The notes beneath the pieces were generated by a model. It was not told where the DNA came from. It saw only the letters and a list, made by a program, of their open reading frames with translations, and ran no database searches. The translations under genes were made by a program, and so were the position numbers. This document shows positions 1 through 7,558 of a stretch of DNA of 38,724 bases, piece by piece (within the stretch, counting starts at the first letter, position 1; the number at the start of each line of letters is the position of its first letter). Source of the stretch: Streptomyces sp. adm13(2018) (lineage in GTDB: Bacteria; Actinomycetota; Actinomycetes; Streptomycetales; Streptomycetaceae); the NCBI RefSeq assembly GCF_008042145.1, contig NZ_RDBH01000129.1:1782097-1820820 (forward strand). Direction: 5' to 3'.

Positions 1-588
1 GAGCTGGGCGAGGTCACCGCCGTCGAGCAGCTGGAGGACGCCTCCCGCTTCCGTCTGCGCGGCCCCCTGGTCACGGAAGGCGCCCGGCACGGCGACTCCA
101 TCGCCGTCAACGGCGTCTGCCTCACGGTCGTCGAGACCGGCGACGGCGAGTTCACCGCCGACGTCATGGCCGAGACCCTCAAGCGGTCCAGCCTCGGCGC
201 CCTGGAGACCGGCTCCCGCGTCAACCTGGAGCGGCCCATGGCCGTCGGCGGCCGCCTCGGCGGACACATCGTCCAGGGCCACGTGGACGGCACCGGCACG
301 ATCCTCGACCGCACCCCGTCCGAGCACTGGGAACTCGTCAAGGTCGGCCTGCCCGCCCACCTCTCCCGGTACGTCGTCGAGAAGGGCTCCATCACGGTCG
401 ACGGCGTCAGCCTCACCGTCGTCGAGGTCACCGACGACTGGTTCACCATCAGCCTCATCCCCACCACCCTCGATCTGACCACGCTCGGCATCAAGAAGAG
501 CGGCGCCCCGGTCAACCTCGAAGTGGACGTCATCGCCAAGTACGTCGAGCGGCTGCTCGGCCCGAACGCCACGGAGGGCGACAAGTGA
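1..588 (+). CDS. ribE: Riboflavin synthase alpha subunit (5'-partial)
   Basis: Catalyses the dismutation of two 6,7-dimethyl-8-ribityllumazine molecules to riboflavin and 5-amino-6-ribitylaminouracil, the last step of riboflavin synthesis in the cytosol. The reading frame is open from base 1. It shows the two tandem lumazine-binding barrel repeats of the family: each carries an [12 protein letters not shown] or [14 protein letters not shown] strand, and the second begins near [11 protein letters not shown]. About 195 codons are present; the family is about 200-215 residues, so only a handful of N-terminal residues (the MFTGIVE-type start) lie outside the window. The stop codon overlaps the GTG start of the next gene, so it is translationally coupled with the riboflavin transporter. 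Identification is secure. Confidence 0.95.
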   Translation, partial: ELGEVTAVEQLEDASRFRLRGPLVTEGARHGDSIAVNGVCLTVVETGDGEFTADVMAETLKRSSLGALETGSRVNLERPMAVGGRLGGHIVQGHVDGTGTILDRTPSEHWELVKVGLPAHLSRYVVEKGSITVDGVSLTVVEVTDDWFTISLIPTTLDLTTLGIKKSGAPVNLEVDVIAKYVERLLGPNATEGDK

Positions 589-1229
589 ACTGGCTCAACT
601 CCGAGGCCTTCAGCGCCTTCGGCCAGCACATCATGTGGTCCGACATGATCGGCAACACGATCGGCCTCATAGCCCTCGCGCTCGGCTGGCGCCGCTCCAT
701 CCTCACCTGGCCCGCCCAGCTGCTCTCCGGCCTGATCCTCGTCGGCGCCTACGCCTCCGCCCACCTCGCCGGCGGCGTCGGCAAGCAGCTCCTCGTCATC
801 GGCGTCGCCGCCTGGGGCTGGTGGCAGTGGAACCGCGGCCGGCGGCAGGCCCAGGACGGCACCATCGCCGTCCGCTTCGCCACCTGGAAGGAGCGCGGCC
901 TGCTCCTCGCCGGAGCGGTCCTCGGCACCCTCGCCGTCGGCGGCCTGTTCACCCTCTACCCGTCGCTCTCCTGGAGCCCGTGGGCCGACGCGTACATCTT
1001 CGTCGGCACCCTCGTCGCGATGGTCGCCCAGGCCCGCGGCCTGGTCGAGTTCTGGTTCGCCTGGCTCCTCGTCGACCTCGTCGGCGTCCCGCTCGCCTTC
1101 AACAGCGGCCTCGCCTTCTCCGGCCTGGTCTACGTCATCTACTTCGCCCTCGTCGTCTGGGGCATGCGCGACTGGTGGCTCCGGACGCGCACGACCTCCG
1201 CCACCGCTCTGGAAGGAGCCCGCGCATGA
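585..1229 (+). CDS. ribM: Riboflavin permease RibM (PnuC/PnuX family)
   Basis: Multi-pass membrane protein of 214 aa with about seven hydrophobic segments and the aromatic-rich PnuC-type signature (WGWWQW near residue 80 and WFAWLLVDL near residue 160). PnuC-family proteins are facilitators for vitamin precursors. The member encoded inside actinobacterial rib operons (RibM/PnuX, described from Streptomyces davaonensis and Corynebacterium) takes up riboflavin rather than nicotinamide riboside. The position between ribE and ribBA, with a 4-bp GTGA overlap upstream and an ATGA overlap downstream, supports that assignment here. The start is GTG at 585. The substrate is inferred from context, not from visible binding residues. 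Confidence 0.9.
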   Translation: MNWLNSEAFSAFGQHIMWSDMIGNTIGLIALALGWRRSILTWPAQLLSGLILVGAYASAHLAGGVGKQLLVIGVAAWGWWQWNRGRRQAQDGTIAVRFATWKERGLLLAGAVLGTLAVGGLFTLYPSLSWSPWADAYIFVGTLVAMVAQARGLVEFWFAWLLVDLVGVPLAFNSGLAFSGLVYVIYFALVVWGMRDWWLRTRTTSATALEGARA

Positions 1230-2509
1230 GCGCGCTGCCGATCTGGGACGCCACGGACCTGGCCCTCGACCCCGTCGAGCAGGCGATCCGCGACATCGCC
1301 GCCGGACGGCCCGTCGTCGTCGTCGACGACGAGGACCGTGAGAACGAGGGCGACCTCGTCATCGCCGCCGAGAAGGCCACCCCCGAGGTCATCGCCTTCA
1401 TGATGAGCGAGTGCCGCGGCCTGATCTGCGCCCCCATGGAGCACGACGAGCTGGAGCGCCTCGAACTCCCGCAGATGGTCGAGCACAACACCGAGTCCAT
1501 GCGCACGGCCTTCACGGTCTCCGTCGACGCGGCCCCCGCCCACGGCGTCACCACCGGCATCTCCGCCGCCGACCGCGCCACCACCCTGCGGATGCTGGCG
1601 AGCGGCCGCCACGAGCCCTCCGACTTCGTGCGCCCCGGCCACATCTTCCCGCTCCGCGCCAAGGAGGGCGGCGTCCTCGCCCGCAACGGCCACACCGAGG
1701 CCGCCGTCGACCTCGCCCGCCTCGCGGGCCTCCGCCCGGCCGGCGCCATCGTCGAGATCGCCGGCGAGGACGGCGTCATGCTGCGCCTCCCGGAGCTGGT
1801 CCCCTTCGCCCGCAAGCACGGCCTCACGATCATCTCCATCGAGGACCTGATCGCCTACCGGCGCTCCGCCGAGCCGACCGTCCGCCGCGAGGCCGAGGTC
1901 CACCTCCCCACCGCCCACGGCGACTTCACCGCCTACGGCTACCGCTCCACGGTGGACGGCGTCGAGCACGTCGCCCTCGTCCACGGCGACCTCGGCGCCG
2001 CCGACGGCGAGGACGTCCTGGTCCGGGTCCACTCCGAGTGCCTGACCGGCGACATCTTCCACTCGCTGCGCTGCGACTGCGGCCCCCAGCTGCAGGCCTC
2101 CATGGACCGCATCACCGAGGCCGGCCGGGGCGTCGTCGTCTACCTCCGGGGCCACGAGGGCCGCGGCATCGGCCTGCTGTCCAAGCTCCGCGCGTACGAA
2201 CTCCAGGAGCAGGGCCGCGACACCCTCGACGCCAACCTCGAACTCGGACTCCCCGCCGACGCCCGCGACTACGCGGCCGGCGCCCAGATCCTCGTCGACC
2301 TCGGCGTCCGCAGCCTGCGCCTGATGACCAACAACCCCGACAAGATCGACGCCCTGACCCGGCACGGCCTCACGGTCAGGGGCCGCGAGCCCATGCCGGT
2401 CACGGCCGGCGAGCACAACCTCCGGTACCTGCGCACCAAGCGGGACCGGATGGGCCACGACCTGCCCTGGCTGGACGCCGCCCAGACGTCCACCTGCGGC
2501 AACCAGTAA
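1226..2509 (+). CDS. ribBA: Bifunctional DHBP synthase / GTP cyclohydrolase II
   Basis: 427 aa fusion of two riboflavin enzymes. The N-terminal half (about residues 15-205) is 3,4-dihydroxy-2-butanone-4-phosphate synthase, with the [11 protein letters not shown] metal/substrate loop and the [13 protein letters not shown] segment. The C-terminal half (about 210-410) is GTP cyclohydrolase II, with a zinc-binding cysteine set (SECLTGDIF, then RCDCG), the [10 protein letters not shown] loop and a TNNPDK motif. Both active sites look intact, so the protein should supply both precursors of lumazine. The start at 1226 is chosen because a GGAAGGAG ribosome binding site lies just upstream and the ATGA overlaps the ribM stop. 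Confidence 0.97.
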   Translation: MSALPIWDATDLALDPVEQAIRDIAAGRPVVVVDDEDRENEGDLVIAAEKATPEVIAFMMSECRGLICAPMEHDELERLELPQMVEHNTESMRTAFTVSVDAAPAHGVTTGISAADRATTLRMLASGRHEPSDFVRPGHIFPLRAKEGGVLARNGHTEAAVDLARLAGLRPAGAIVEIAGEDGVMLRLPELVPFARKHGLTIISIEDLIAYRRSAEPTVRREAEVHLPTAHGDFTAYGYRSTVDGVEHVALVHGDLGAADGEDVLVRVHSECLTGDIFHSLRCDCGPQLQASMDRITEAGRGVVVYLRGHEGRGIGLLSKLRAYELQEQGRDTLDANLELGLPADARDYAAGAQILVDLGVRSLRLMTNNPDKIDALTRHGLTVRGREPMPVTAGEHNLRYLRTKRDRMGHDLPWLDAAQTSTCGNQ

Positions 2510-2545
2510 CACCCGCCCCACCTTCCACACGGTTCAAGGAGAGAC

Positions 2546-3031
2546 ATGAGCGGCAAGGGCGCACCCGTCCTCAGCGTGAAGAACTGCGGCGACCTGCGGG
2601 TCGCGGTCATCGCGGCGCAGTGGCACGAGAAGATCATGGACGGACTCGTCGACGGCGCCCTGCGCGCCCTGAGCGAGCTCGGCATCGACGAGCCGACCCT
2701 CCTGCGCGTCCCCGGCAGCTTCGAGCTCCCGGTCGTGGCGAAGGTCCTCGCCGGGCGCGGCTACGATGCCATCGTGGCGCTCGGCGTCGTCATCCGCGGC
2801 GGAACGCCGCACTTCGAGTACGTGTGCCAGGGCGTCACCCACGGCCTCACCCAGGTCTCGATCGACACCGGCGTACCCGTCGGATTCGGGGTCCTCACCG
2901 TCGACACCGAGGAGCAGGCGCTCGACCGGGCCGGCCTCGAGGGCTCCACCGAGGACAAGGGCCACGAAGCCGTCACCGCCGCCGTCGCCACCGCCACCAC
3001 GCTGCGCACGGTCAGCGAACCCTGGCGCTAG
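2546..3031 (+). CDS. ribH: 6,7-dimethyl-8-ribityllumazine synthase
   Basis: 161 aa, the normal length for lumazine synthase, which condenses 5-amino-6-ribitylaminouracil with dihydroxybutanone phosphate and assembles as pentamers or capsids. Visible family signatures are the VPGSFELP loop, the [17 protein letters not shown] segment with the catalytic histidine region, and [11 protein letters not shown] near the C-terminus. It lies 36 bp after ribBA and has a clear AAGGAG ribosome binding site 5 bp before the ATG. It completes the ribE-ribM-ribBA-ribH operon. Little ambiguity. Confidence 0.97.
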   Translation: MSGKGAPVLSVKNCGDLRVAVIAAQWHEKIMDGLVDGALRALSELGIDEPTLLRVPGSFELPVVAKVLAGRGYDAIVALGVVIRGGTPHFEYVCQGVTHGLTQVSIDTGVPVGFGVLTVDTEEQALDRAGLEGSTEDKGHEAVTAAVATATTLRTVSEPWR

Positions 3032-3045
3032 GTAGCACGCCCCCA

Positions 3046-3066
3046 CCCCGTACTCTTAGGACCATC
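3046..3066 (+). promoter_or_regulatory. Candidate -10 element for hisE
   Basis: A TACTCT hexamer at 3051-3056 ends 10 bp before the hisE ATG at 3067. This is a typical vegetative -10 spacing for a short-leader or leaderless mRNA in Streptomyces. No convincing -35 box and no strong Shine-Dalgarno sequence are visible. Assignment is by pattern only. Confidence 0.3.
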
Positions 3067-3348
3067 ATGGCGAACGGAACCCGCAAAACCTTCGAAGAGC
3101 TCTTCGCCGAGCTCAAGCTCAAGGCCGAGACCGGCGACCCGGCCACCTCCCGCACCGCGGAACTGGTGGACAAGGGCGTCCACGCCATCGGCAAGAAGGT
3201 CGTCGAGGAGGCCGCCGAGGTCTGGATGGCCGCCGAGTACGAGGGCACGGAAGCGGCCGCCGAGGAGATCTCGCAGCTGCTGTACCACGTCCAGGTGATG
3301 ATGGTCGCCCGCGGGATCTCGCTCGACGACGTCTACGCCCACCTCTGA
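3067..3348 (+). CDS. hisE: Phosphoribosyl-ATP pyrophosphatase
   Basis: 93 aa HisE, a MazG-fold NTP pyrophosphohydrolase that hydrolyses phosphoribosyl-ATP to phosphoribosyl-AMP, the second step of histidine synthesis. The all-alpha MazG core is recognisable from [14 protein letters not shown] (EExxE metal-binding helix) and the second acidic helix [12 protein letters not shown]. The ATG at 3067 gives the usual compact size. The next gene downstream is hisG (first pathway step), as commonly arranged in Streptomyces. A weak hairpin (7-bp arms 3362-3368 and 3374-3380) lies between them. Confidence 0.95.
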   Translation: MANGTRKTFEELFAELKLKAETGDPATSRTAELVDKGVHAIGKKVVEEAAEVWMAAEYEGTEAAAEEISQLLYHVQVMMVARGISLDDVYAHL

Positions 3349-3427
3349 GCACAGCCGTCCCCCGGAGGCACGTCCTCCGGCGCACGGAACCGGACTCCCA
3401 CACTCCCAGGCAAAGGAAGCTCACCCC

Positions 3428-4276
3428 ATGCTGCGCATCGCCGTTCCCAACAAGGGTTCCCTCTCCGGACCTGCGTCGGCAATGCTCCATGAGGCCGGCT
3501 ACCGCCAGCGCAAGGAGTCCAAGGAACTCGTCGTCATCGACCCCGACAACGAGGTCGAGTTCTTCTACCTGCGCCCGAAGGACATCGCGATCTACGTCGC
3601 CTCCGGGAAGCTGGACATCGGCATCACCGGCCGTGACCTGCTCCTGGACTCCGGCGCCAGCGCCGAGGAGATCCTCGCGCTGAACTTCGGCCGCTCCACC
3701 TTCCGCTACGCCACCCGCCCGGGCACGGCGAACGGCCCCGAGGACTTCGGCGGCATGACGATCGCCACCTCCTACGAGGGCATCGTCGCCAAGCACCTCG
3801 CGGACCAGGGCATCGACGCCTCCGTCGTGCACCTGGACGGCGCCGTGGAGACCGCGATCCAGCTGGGCGTCGCCCAGATCATCGCGGACGTCGTGGAGAC
3901 CGGCACCAGCCTGCGCAACGCCGGCCTGGAGGTCATCGGCGAGCCGATCCTGACCTCCGAGGCCGTCGTGGTCCGCCGGCACGGCGCCACCGACGACAAC
4001 CCGCAGGTCCAGCAGTTCATGCGGCGCCTCCAGGGCGTCCTCGTCGCCCGCTCGTACGTGATGATGGACTACGACTGCCGCGCCGAGCACCTGGAGCAGG
4101 CCGTCGCCCTCACCCCCGGCCTGGAGTCGCCGACCGTCTCCCCGCTGCACAACGAGGGCTGGGTCGCCGTCCGCGCGATGGTCCCCGCCAAGGAGGCGCA
4201 GCGGATCATGGACGACCTGTACGAGATCGGTGCCCGCGCCATCCTCACCACCGCCATCCACGCCTGCCGCCTCTGA
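3428..4276 (+). CDS. hisG: ATP phosphoribosyltransferase (long form)
   Basis: 282 aa, the long HisG form with a C-terminal regulatory ACT-like domain. It condenses ATP with PRPP to start histidine synthesis and in this form is feedback-inhibited by histidine. Evidence: N-terminal RIAVPNKGSLSG, the LDIGITGRDLL segment, the PRPP-binding DVVETGTSLRNAGL loop near residues 155-170, and a C-terminal domain containing VSPLHNEGWVAVRAMV. The ATG has an AAAGGAAG ribosome binding site. It follows hisE by 79 bp and probably shares its transcript. Confidence 0.96.
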   Translation: MLRIAVPNKGSLSGPASAMLHEAGYRQRKESKELVVIDPDNEVEFFYLRPKDIAIYVASGKLDIGITGRDLLLDSGASAEEILALNFGRSTFRYATRPGTANGPEDFGGMTIATSYEGIVAKHLADQGIDASVVHLDGAVETAIQLGVAQIIADVVETGTSLRNAGLEVIGEPILTSEAVVVRRHGATDDNPQVQQFMRRLQGVLVARSYVMMDYDCRAEHLEQAVALTPGLESPTVSPLHNEGWVAVRAMVPAKEAQRIMDDLYEIGARAILTTAIHACRL

Positions 4277-4317
4277 CGGCACCGACCGCCCGCACCGAAG
4301 GCCCCGAGGAACCCCCG

Positions 4318-4776
4318 ATGTCCCCAGCAACGACGCCCGCCCTTCCGGTCACCTTCCGTCCCGGGCGCACCCGGGCGGTGCTGCTGACCCTGGGCGTCCT
4401 GGTGTTCGTCGTCGTCACCGCCGTCGCGCTGATGCTGGAACGGTTGGGACCGGGGGAGCGCCTCAGCTTCGTCTTCACCGCGGCGATCCTGCTCACGATC
4501 CTCGTCCTGCTGAGCCGCCCGAAGATCGTCGCCGACGACGAGGGCGTCACGGTCGTCAACATCACCCGTACCCGCCGGCTGGCCTGGGCCGAGATCCTCA
4601 AGGTCAACCTGCGGCCGGGTGACCCCTGGGTCTTCCTGGACCTGAGCGACGGCACCAGCCTGCCGGCCCTGGGCATCCAGCCCGGCATCGCCAAGGAGTC
4701 GGCCATCCGGGACGCCCGCGCGCTGCGGGCCCTGGCCGAGAACCACGGCACGGGCACGGAGCAGCCGAAGGCCTGA
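4318..4776 (+). CDS. PH-domain membrane protein
   Basis: 152 aa. Two hydrophobic helices (about residues 22-42 and 53-68) are followed by a soluble bacterial PH-like domain (about 70-130) with the typical W-rich strand pattern (RLAWAEILKVNL). Proteins of this kind occur next to his and rib genes in actinomycetes; their function is not established. It starts 41 bp after hisG with a GAGGAA ribosome binding site and probably belongs to the same transcription unit. I recognise the domain, not a specific role. Confidence 0.75.
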   Translation: MSPATTPALPVTFRPGRTRAVLLTLGVLVFVVVTAVALMLERLGPGERLSFVFTAAILLTILVLLSRPKIVADDEGVTVVNITRTRRLAWAEILKVNLRPGDPWVFLDLSDGTSLPALGIQPGIAKESAIRDARALRALAENHGTGTEQPKA

Positions 4777-4859
4777 CGGGCCGCCCCCGGCGGGGCGGAC
4801 GGACGTGTTCCGTCCCCCATCCGGGGCCGACCCCCTGCCCCTCGCGGGCTCCGCGTGGC

Positions 4860-5022
4860 TACTCTGGAGGCGGTGGTGCCGAGCGGCACCACCGCCTCGC
4901 GTGTGCAGGGCCCCCGTACGGCGGCCCGCGAGGCATCCCCTTCGACCCGAGGAGTGACTCCCTCCAGCAATGGACGGATCGTCCGGTAGTACCTGCGCCG
5001 CCCCCTCCCAGGAGGCGGCGGC
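4860..5022 (+). promoter_or_regulatory. Structured leader upstream of the CNNM/CBS operon
   Basis: The 246-bp gap before the CBS genes contains a TACTCT hexamer (4860-4865). Next is a perfect 14-bp hairpin (arms 4867-4880 and 4885-4898, loop GAGC). A second helix overlaps it (GCCTCGCG at 4894-4901 with CGCGAGGC at 4927-4934) and could not form at the same time as the first. A strong AGGAGG precedes the ATG at 5023. Mutually exclusive helices suggest an attenuator-like leader. The first hairpin could instead simply terminate the upstream his transcript. It does not match the M-box or other riboswitches as I know them. Confidence 0.4.
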
Positions 5023-6435
5023 ATGATCATCTCCCTTCTGCTGCTCTTCGCGGCCTTCGTCCTCATCCTCGCCAACGGATTCTTCGTGGCCGCCGAGTTC
5101 GGCCTCGTCACCGTCGAGCGCGCCGAGGCCGAGCGGGCCGCGGCGGACGGCGACCGGCGCGCCCGCACCGTCGTCACCGCCCTGCGCGAGCTGTCCTTCC
5201 AGCTCTCCGGCACCCAGCTGGGCATCACCATCACCTCCCTCGTCGTCGGCATGCTGGCCGAGCCCGCGCTCGCCGGCCTGTTGCACGGACCCCTCACCGC
5301 GACCGGACTGCCCGCCGGGGCCGTCTCCGGGATCGCGGTGGTGATCGGGATGCTGCTCGCCTCCGCCGTCCAGATGGTGGTGGGCGAGCTCGTCCCGAAG
5401 AACTGGGCGGTCTCCCGGCCGCTCCAGGTGGCCCGGTTCGTCGCCACCCCGCAGCGGGCCTTCTCCACCCTCTTCCGGCCGGTGATCTCCCTGCTCAACC
5501 GGGTCGCGAACCGGCTCGTCCGGCTCCTGGGCGTCGAGCCCACCGAGGAGCTGGACTCCGTCCGCACCCCCGGCGAACTGGTCTCCCTGGCCCGGCACTC
5601 CGCCCAGGCCGGTGCCCTCGAACAGGACACCGCCGACCTCTTCGTACGGACCCTGTCCCTCGGCGGTCTCACCGCCGAGCAGGTCATGACCCCGCGCGTG
5701 AAGGTGAACGCCCTCCAGTGGGACGCCACCGCGGCCGACGTCCTCAACCTCACCCGCGCCACCGGCCTCTCGCGCTTCCCCGTCTACCGGGACCGCATCG
5801 ACGAGGTCGTCGGCATGGTGCACCTCAAGGACGCGCTCGCCGTCGCGCCGCACGCCCGGCTGCGGACCCCCGTCGGCCGGATCGCGGTCCCGCCGCTCCT
5901 GGTCCCCGAGTCGCTGCCCGCCCAGACCCTGCTGGAGCGGCTGCGCCGGGAGCAGCCCATCGCGGTCGTCGTCGACGAGTACGGCGGCACGGCCGGCGTC
6001 GTCACCCTGGAGGACATCGTGGAGGAGCTCGTCGGCGAGGTCCGCGACGAGCACGACACGGTCGCCGACTGGCGGCCCGAGCTGGCCGCCGCACCCGCCG
6101 AGGACGGCCGGCCCGCCTGGGACGCCGACGGCTCCTGCCGGGTCCACACCCTGCGCCGGATAGGCCTGGACGTGCCCGACGGGCCGTACGAGACCGTCGC
6201 CGGGCTCGTCGCCGACCTCCTGGGGCGGATCCCCGCCCCGGGCGACCGCGCCGAGCTTCCCGGCTGGTCCCTCTCGGTCCGTGAGGTCGACCGCTACCGC
6301 GCCGAGCGCGTACGGATCCTCCGGACGGACCCGGTGGCCGAGCCGGCGCCCGTACCCGCCGCCGGACGGGCGGCCGCCCGTCCGGCGGAAGCAGGCCCGG
6401 TGCCCCTCCCGGTGGCTGCGGAGGCGGTCCGATGA
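5023..6435 (+). CDS. CNNM/CBS transporter-like protein (CorC/HlyC family), full length
   Basis: 470 aa membrane protein. The N-terminal CNNM (DUF21) domain (about 1-195) has several hydrophobic helices and the ANGFFVAAEFGLV signature. Two CBS domains follow (about 215-335; RFPVYRDRIDEVVGMVH and VVDEYGGTAGVVTLEDIVEE). A CorC_HlyC domain (about 355-430) and a proline/alanine-rich tail complete it. The family is linked to Mg2+/Co2+ handling at the membrane; older annotations call it hemolysin. Its stop overlaps the start of the next CBS gene (ATGA), so the two are co-translated and may form a heterodimer. The cation is not predictable from the sequence. Confidence 0.88.
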   Translation: MIISLLLLFAAFVLILANGFFVAAEFGLVTVERAEAERAAADGDRRARTVVTALRELSFQLSGTQLGITITSLVVGMLAEPALAGLLHGPLTATGLPAGAVSGIAVVIGMLLASAVQMVVGELVPKNWAVSRPLQVARFVATPQRAFSTLFRPVISLLNRVANRLVRLLGVEPTEELDSVRTPGELVSLARHSAQAGALEQDTADLFVRTLSLGGLTAEQVMTPRVKVNALQWDATAADVLNLTRATGLSRFPVYRDRIDEVVGMVHLKDALAVAPHARLRTPVGRIAVPPLLVPESLPAQTLLERLRREQPIAVVVDEYGGTAGVVTLEDIVEELVGEVRDEHDTVADWRPELAAAPAEDGRPAWDADGSCRVHTLRRIGLDVPDGPYETVAGLVADLLGRIPAPGDRAELPGWSLSVREVDRYRAERVRILRTDPVAEPAPVPAAGRAAARPAEAGPVPLPVAAEAVR

Positions 6436-7484
6436 GTACCCTTCCGCTGCTCTTCGCCGTCCTCCTCGTGCTGGCCAACGGCTTCTTCGTCGGGGCCGAG
6501 TTCGCGCTCGTCTCCGTCCGCCGCAGCCAGATCGAGCCCCTCGGCGGCGCCCGCGCCAAGCAGGTCCTGCACGGACTGGAGAACCTGCCGCAGATGATGG
6601 CGGCCGCGCAGTTCGGCATCACCGTCTGCTCCCTCACGCTCGGAGCCGTCGCCGAGCCGACCGTGGCCCGCCTCCTGGAACCCGTCTTCCACGCGGTCGG
6701 CGTCCCGGAGGCGCTGGTCCACCCCCTCGGCTACGTGATCGCCCTCGCCGCGGTCGTCGTCCTCCACCTCGTCATCGGCGAGATGGTCCCGAAGAACCTG
6801 GCGATGGCCGCGCCCGAGCGGACCGCGCTCTGGCTGGCCCCCGGCCTGGTCGGCTTCGCCCGGCTCTGCCGGCCCGTGACGGCCGCGCTCGGCGCCTGCG
6901 CCCGGCTGGTCCTGCGGGCGTTCAAGGTGGAGCCCAAGGACGAGGTGGAGGCGGTCTTCACCAGCGTCCAGCTCGGCCGCCTCGTCGAGGACGCCGGCCA
7001 GGCCGGTCTGCTCGACCCGGCCGAGCAGGAGCGCCTGGAGGACGCCCTCGTACTGGGCACCCGCCCGGTCTCGGACGTCCTCATCGCCTCGGCCTCCCTG
7101 GTCACCGTCGCGCCGACGGTCACCCCGCGGGAGATCGAGGAGCTGACCGTCCGGACCGGCTACTCGCGCTTCCCGGTCCGCGCCGCGGAGGGCTCCGCCT
7201 TCATGGGCTTCGTGCACGTGAAGGACGTCCTCGACGTGGACGAACGGGAGCGGGCGGTCCCGCAGCGGCTGTGGCGCCCGATGGCCACGGTCCGCGCCGA
7301 ACTGCCCCTCGACGACGCCCTCACCGTGATGCGCCGCGCCGCGACCCATCTGGCCCAGGTCGCGGACGGCTCGGGCCGGGTGCTCGGCCTGGTCGCCCTG
7401 GAGGACGTCCTGGAGACGCTGGTGGGCGAGGTCCGCGACCCCGCCCACCGGCTGAGGCCGACGCCGGCGGGCGCCGGGGTCTGA
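6432..7484 (+). CDS. CNNM/CBS protein lacking the CorC_HlyC domain
   Basis: 350 aa paralogue of the gene before it. It has the same CNNM membrane domain (ANGFFVGAEFALVSV near the N-terminus, about residues 1-190) and a CBS pair (about 205-330, ending VLGLVALEDVLETLVGEV). The protein ends right after the second CBS domain, so the CorC_HlyC domain of its partner is absent. The tandem arrangement of one long and one short member with a 4-bp overlap is common in actinobacteria and suggests hetero-oligomers. Probable role in divalent cation transport or sensing. Confidence 0.87.
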   Translation: MSTLPLLFAVLLVLANGFFVGAEFALVSVRRSQIEPLGGARAKQVLHGLENLPQMMAAAQFGITVCSLTLGAVAEPTVARLLEPVFHAVGVPEALVHPLGYVIALAAVVVLHLVIGEMVPKNLAMAAPERTALWLAPGLVGFARLCRPVTAALGACARLVLRAFKVEPKDEVEAVFTSVQLGRLVEDAGQAGLLDPAEQERLEDALVLGTRPVSDVLIASASLVTVAPTVTPREIEELTVRTGYSRFPVRAAEGSAFMGFVHVKDVLDVDERERAVPQRLWRPMATVRAELPLDDALTVMRRAATHLAQVADGSGRVLGLVALEDVLETLVGEVRDPAHRLRPTPAGAGV

Positions 7485-7513
7485 ACGGGCGCCCCGGCCG
7501 AACGGAACGGCAC

Positions 7514-7553
7514 CGGTGGGTCGGGGCGCGGGATGCCGCGCCCCGACCCACCG
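7514..7553. terminator. Strong bidirectional terminator
   Basis: Perfect 18-bp inverted repeat (arms 7514-7531 and 7536-7553) around a GATG loop, placed between the convergent CBS gene (stop 7484) and AAA ATPase gene (stop 7559). There is no U-tract, as is usual for Streptomyces terminators. The right arm lies just beyond the 3' end of the minus-strand gene, so it can serve both directions. Confidence 0.85.
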
Positions 7554-7558
7554 ATCGT

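Noticed and set aside
635..2530. Long alternative frames across ribM and ribBA
   Set aside because: Composition is Arg/Pro- or Gly/Val/Asp-biased with no family match; the rib genes occupy the proper frames.
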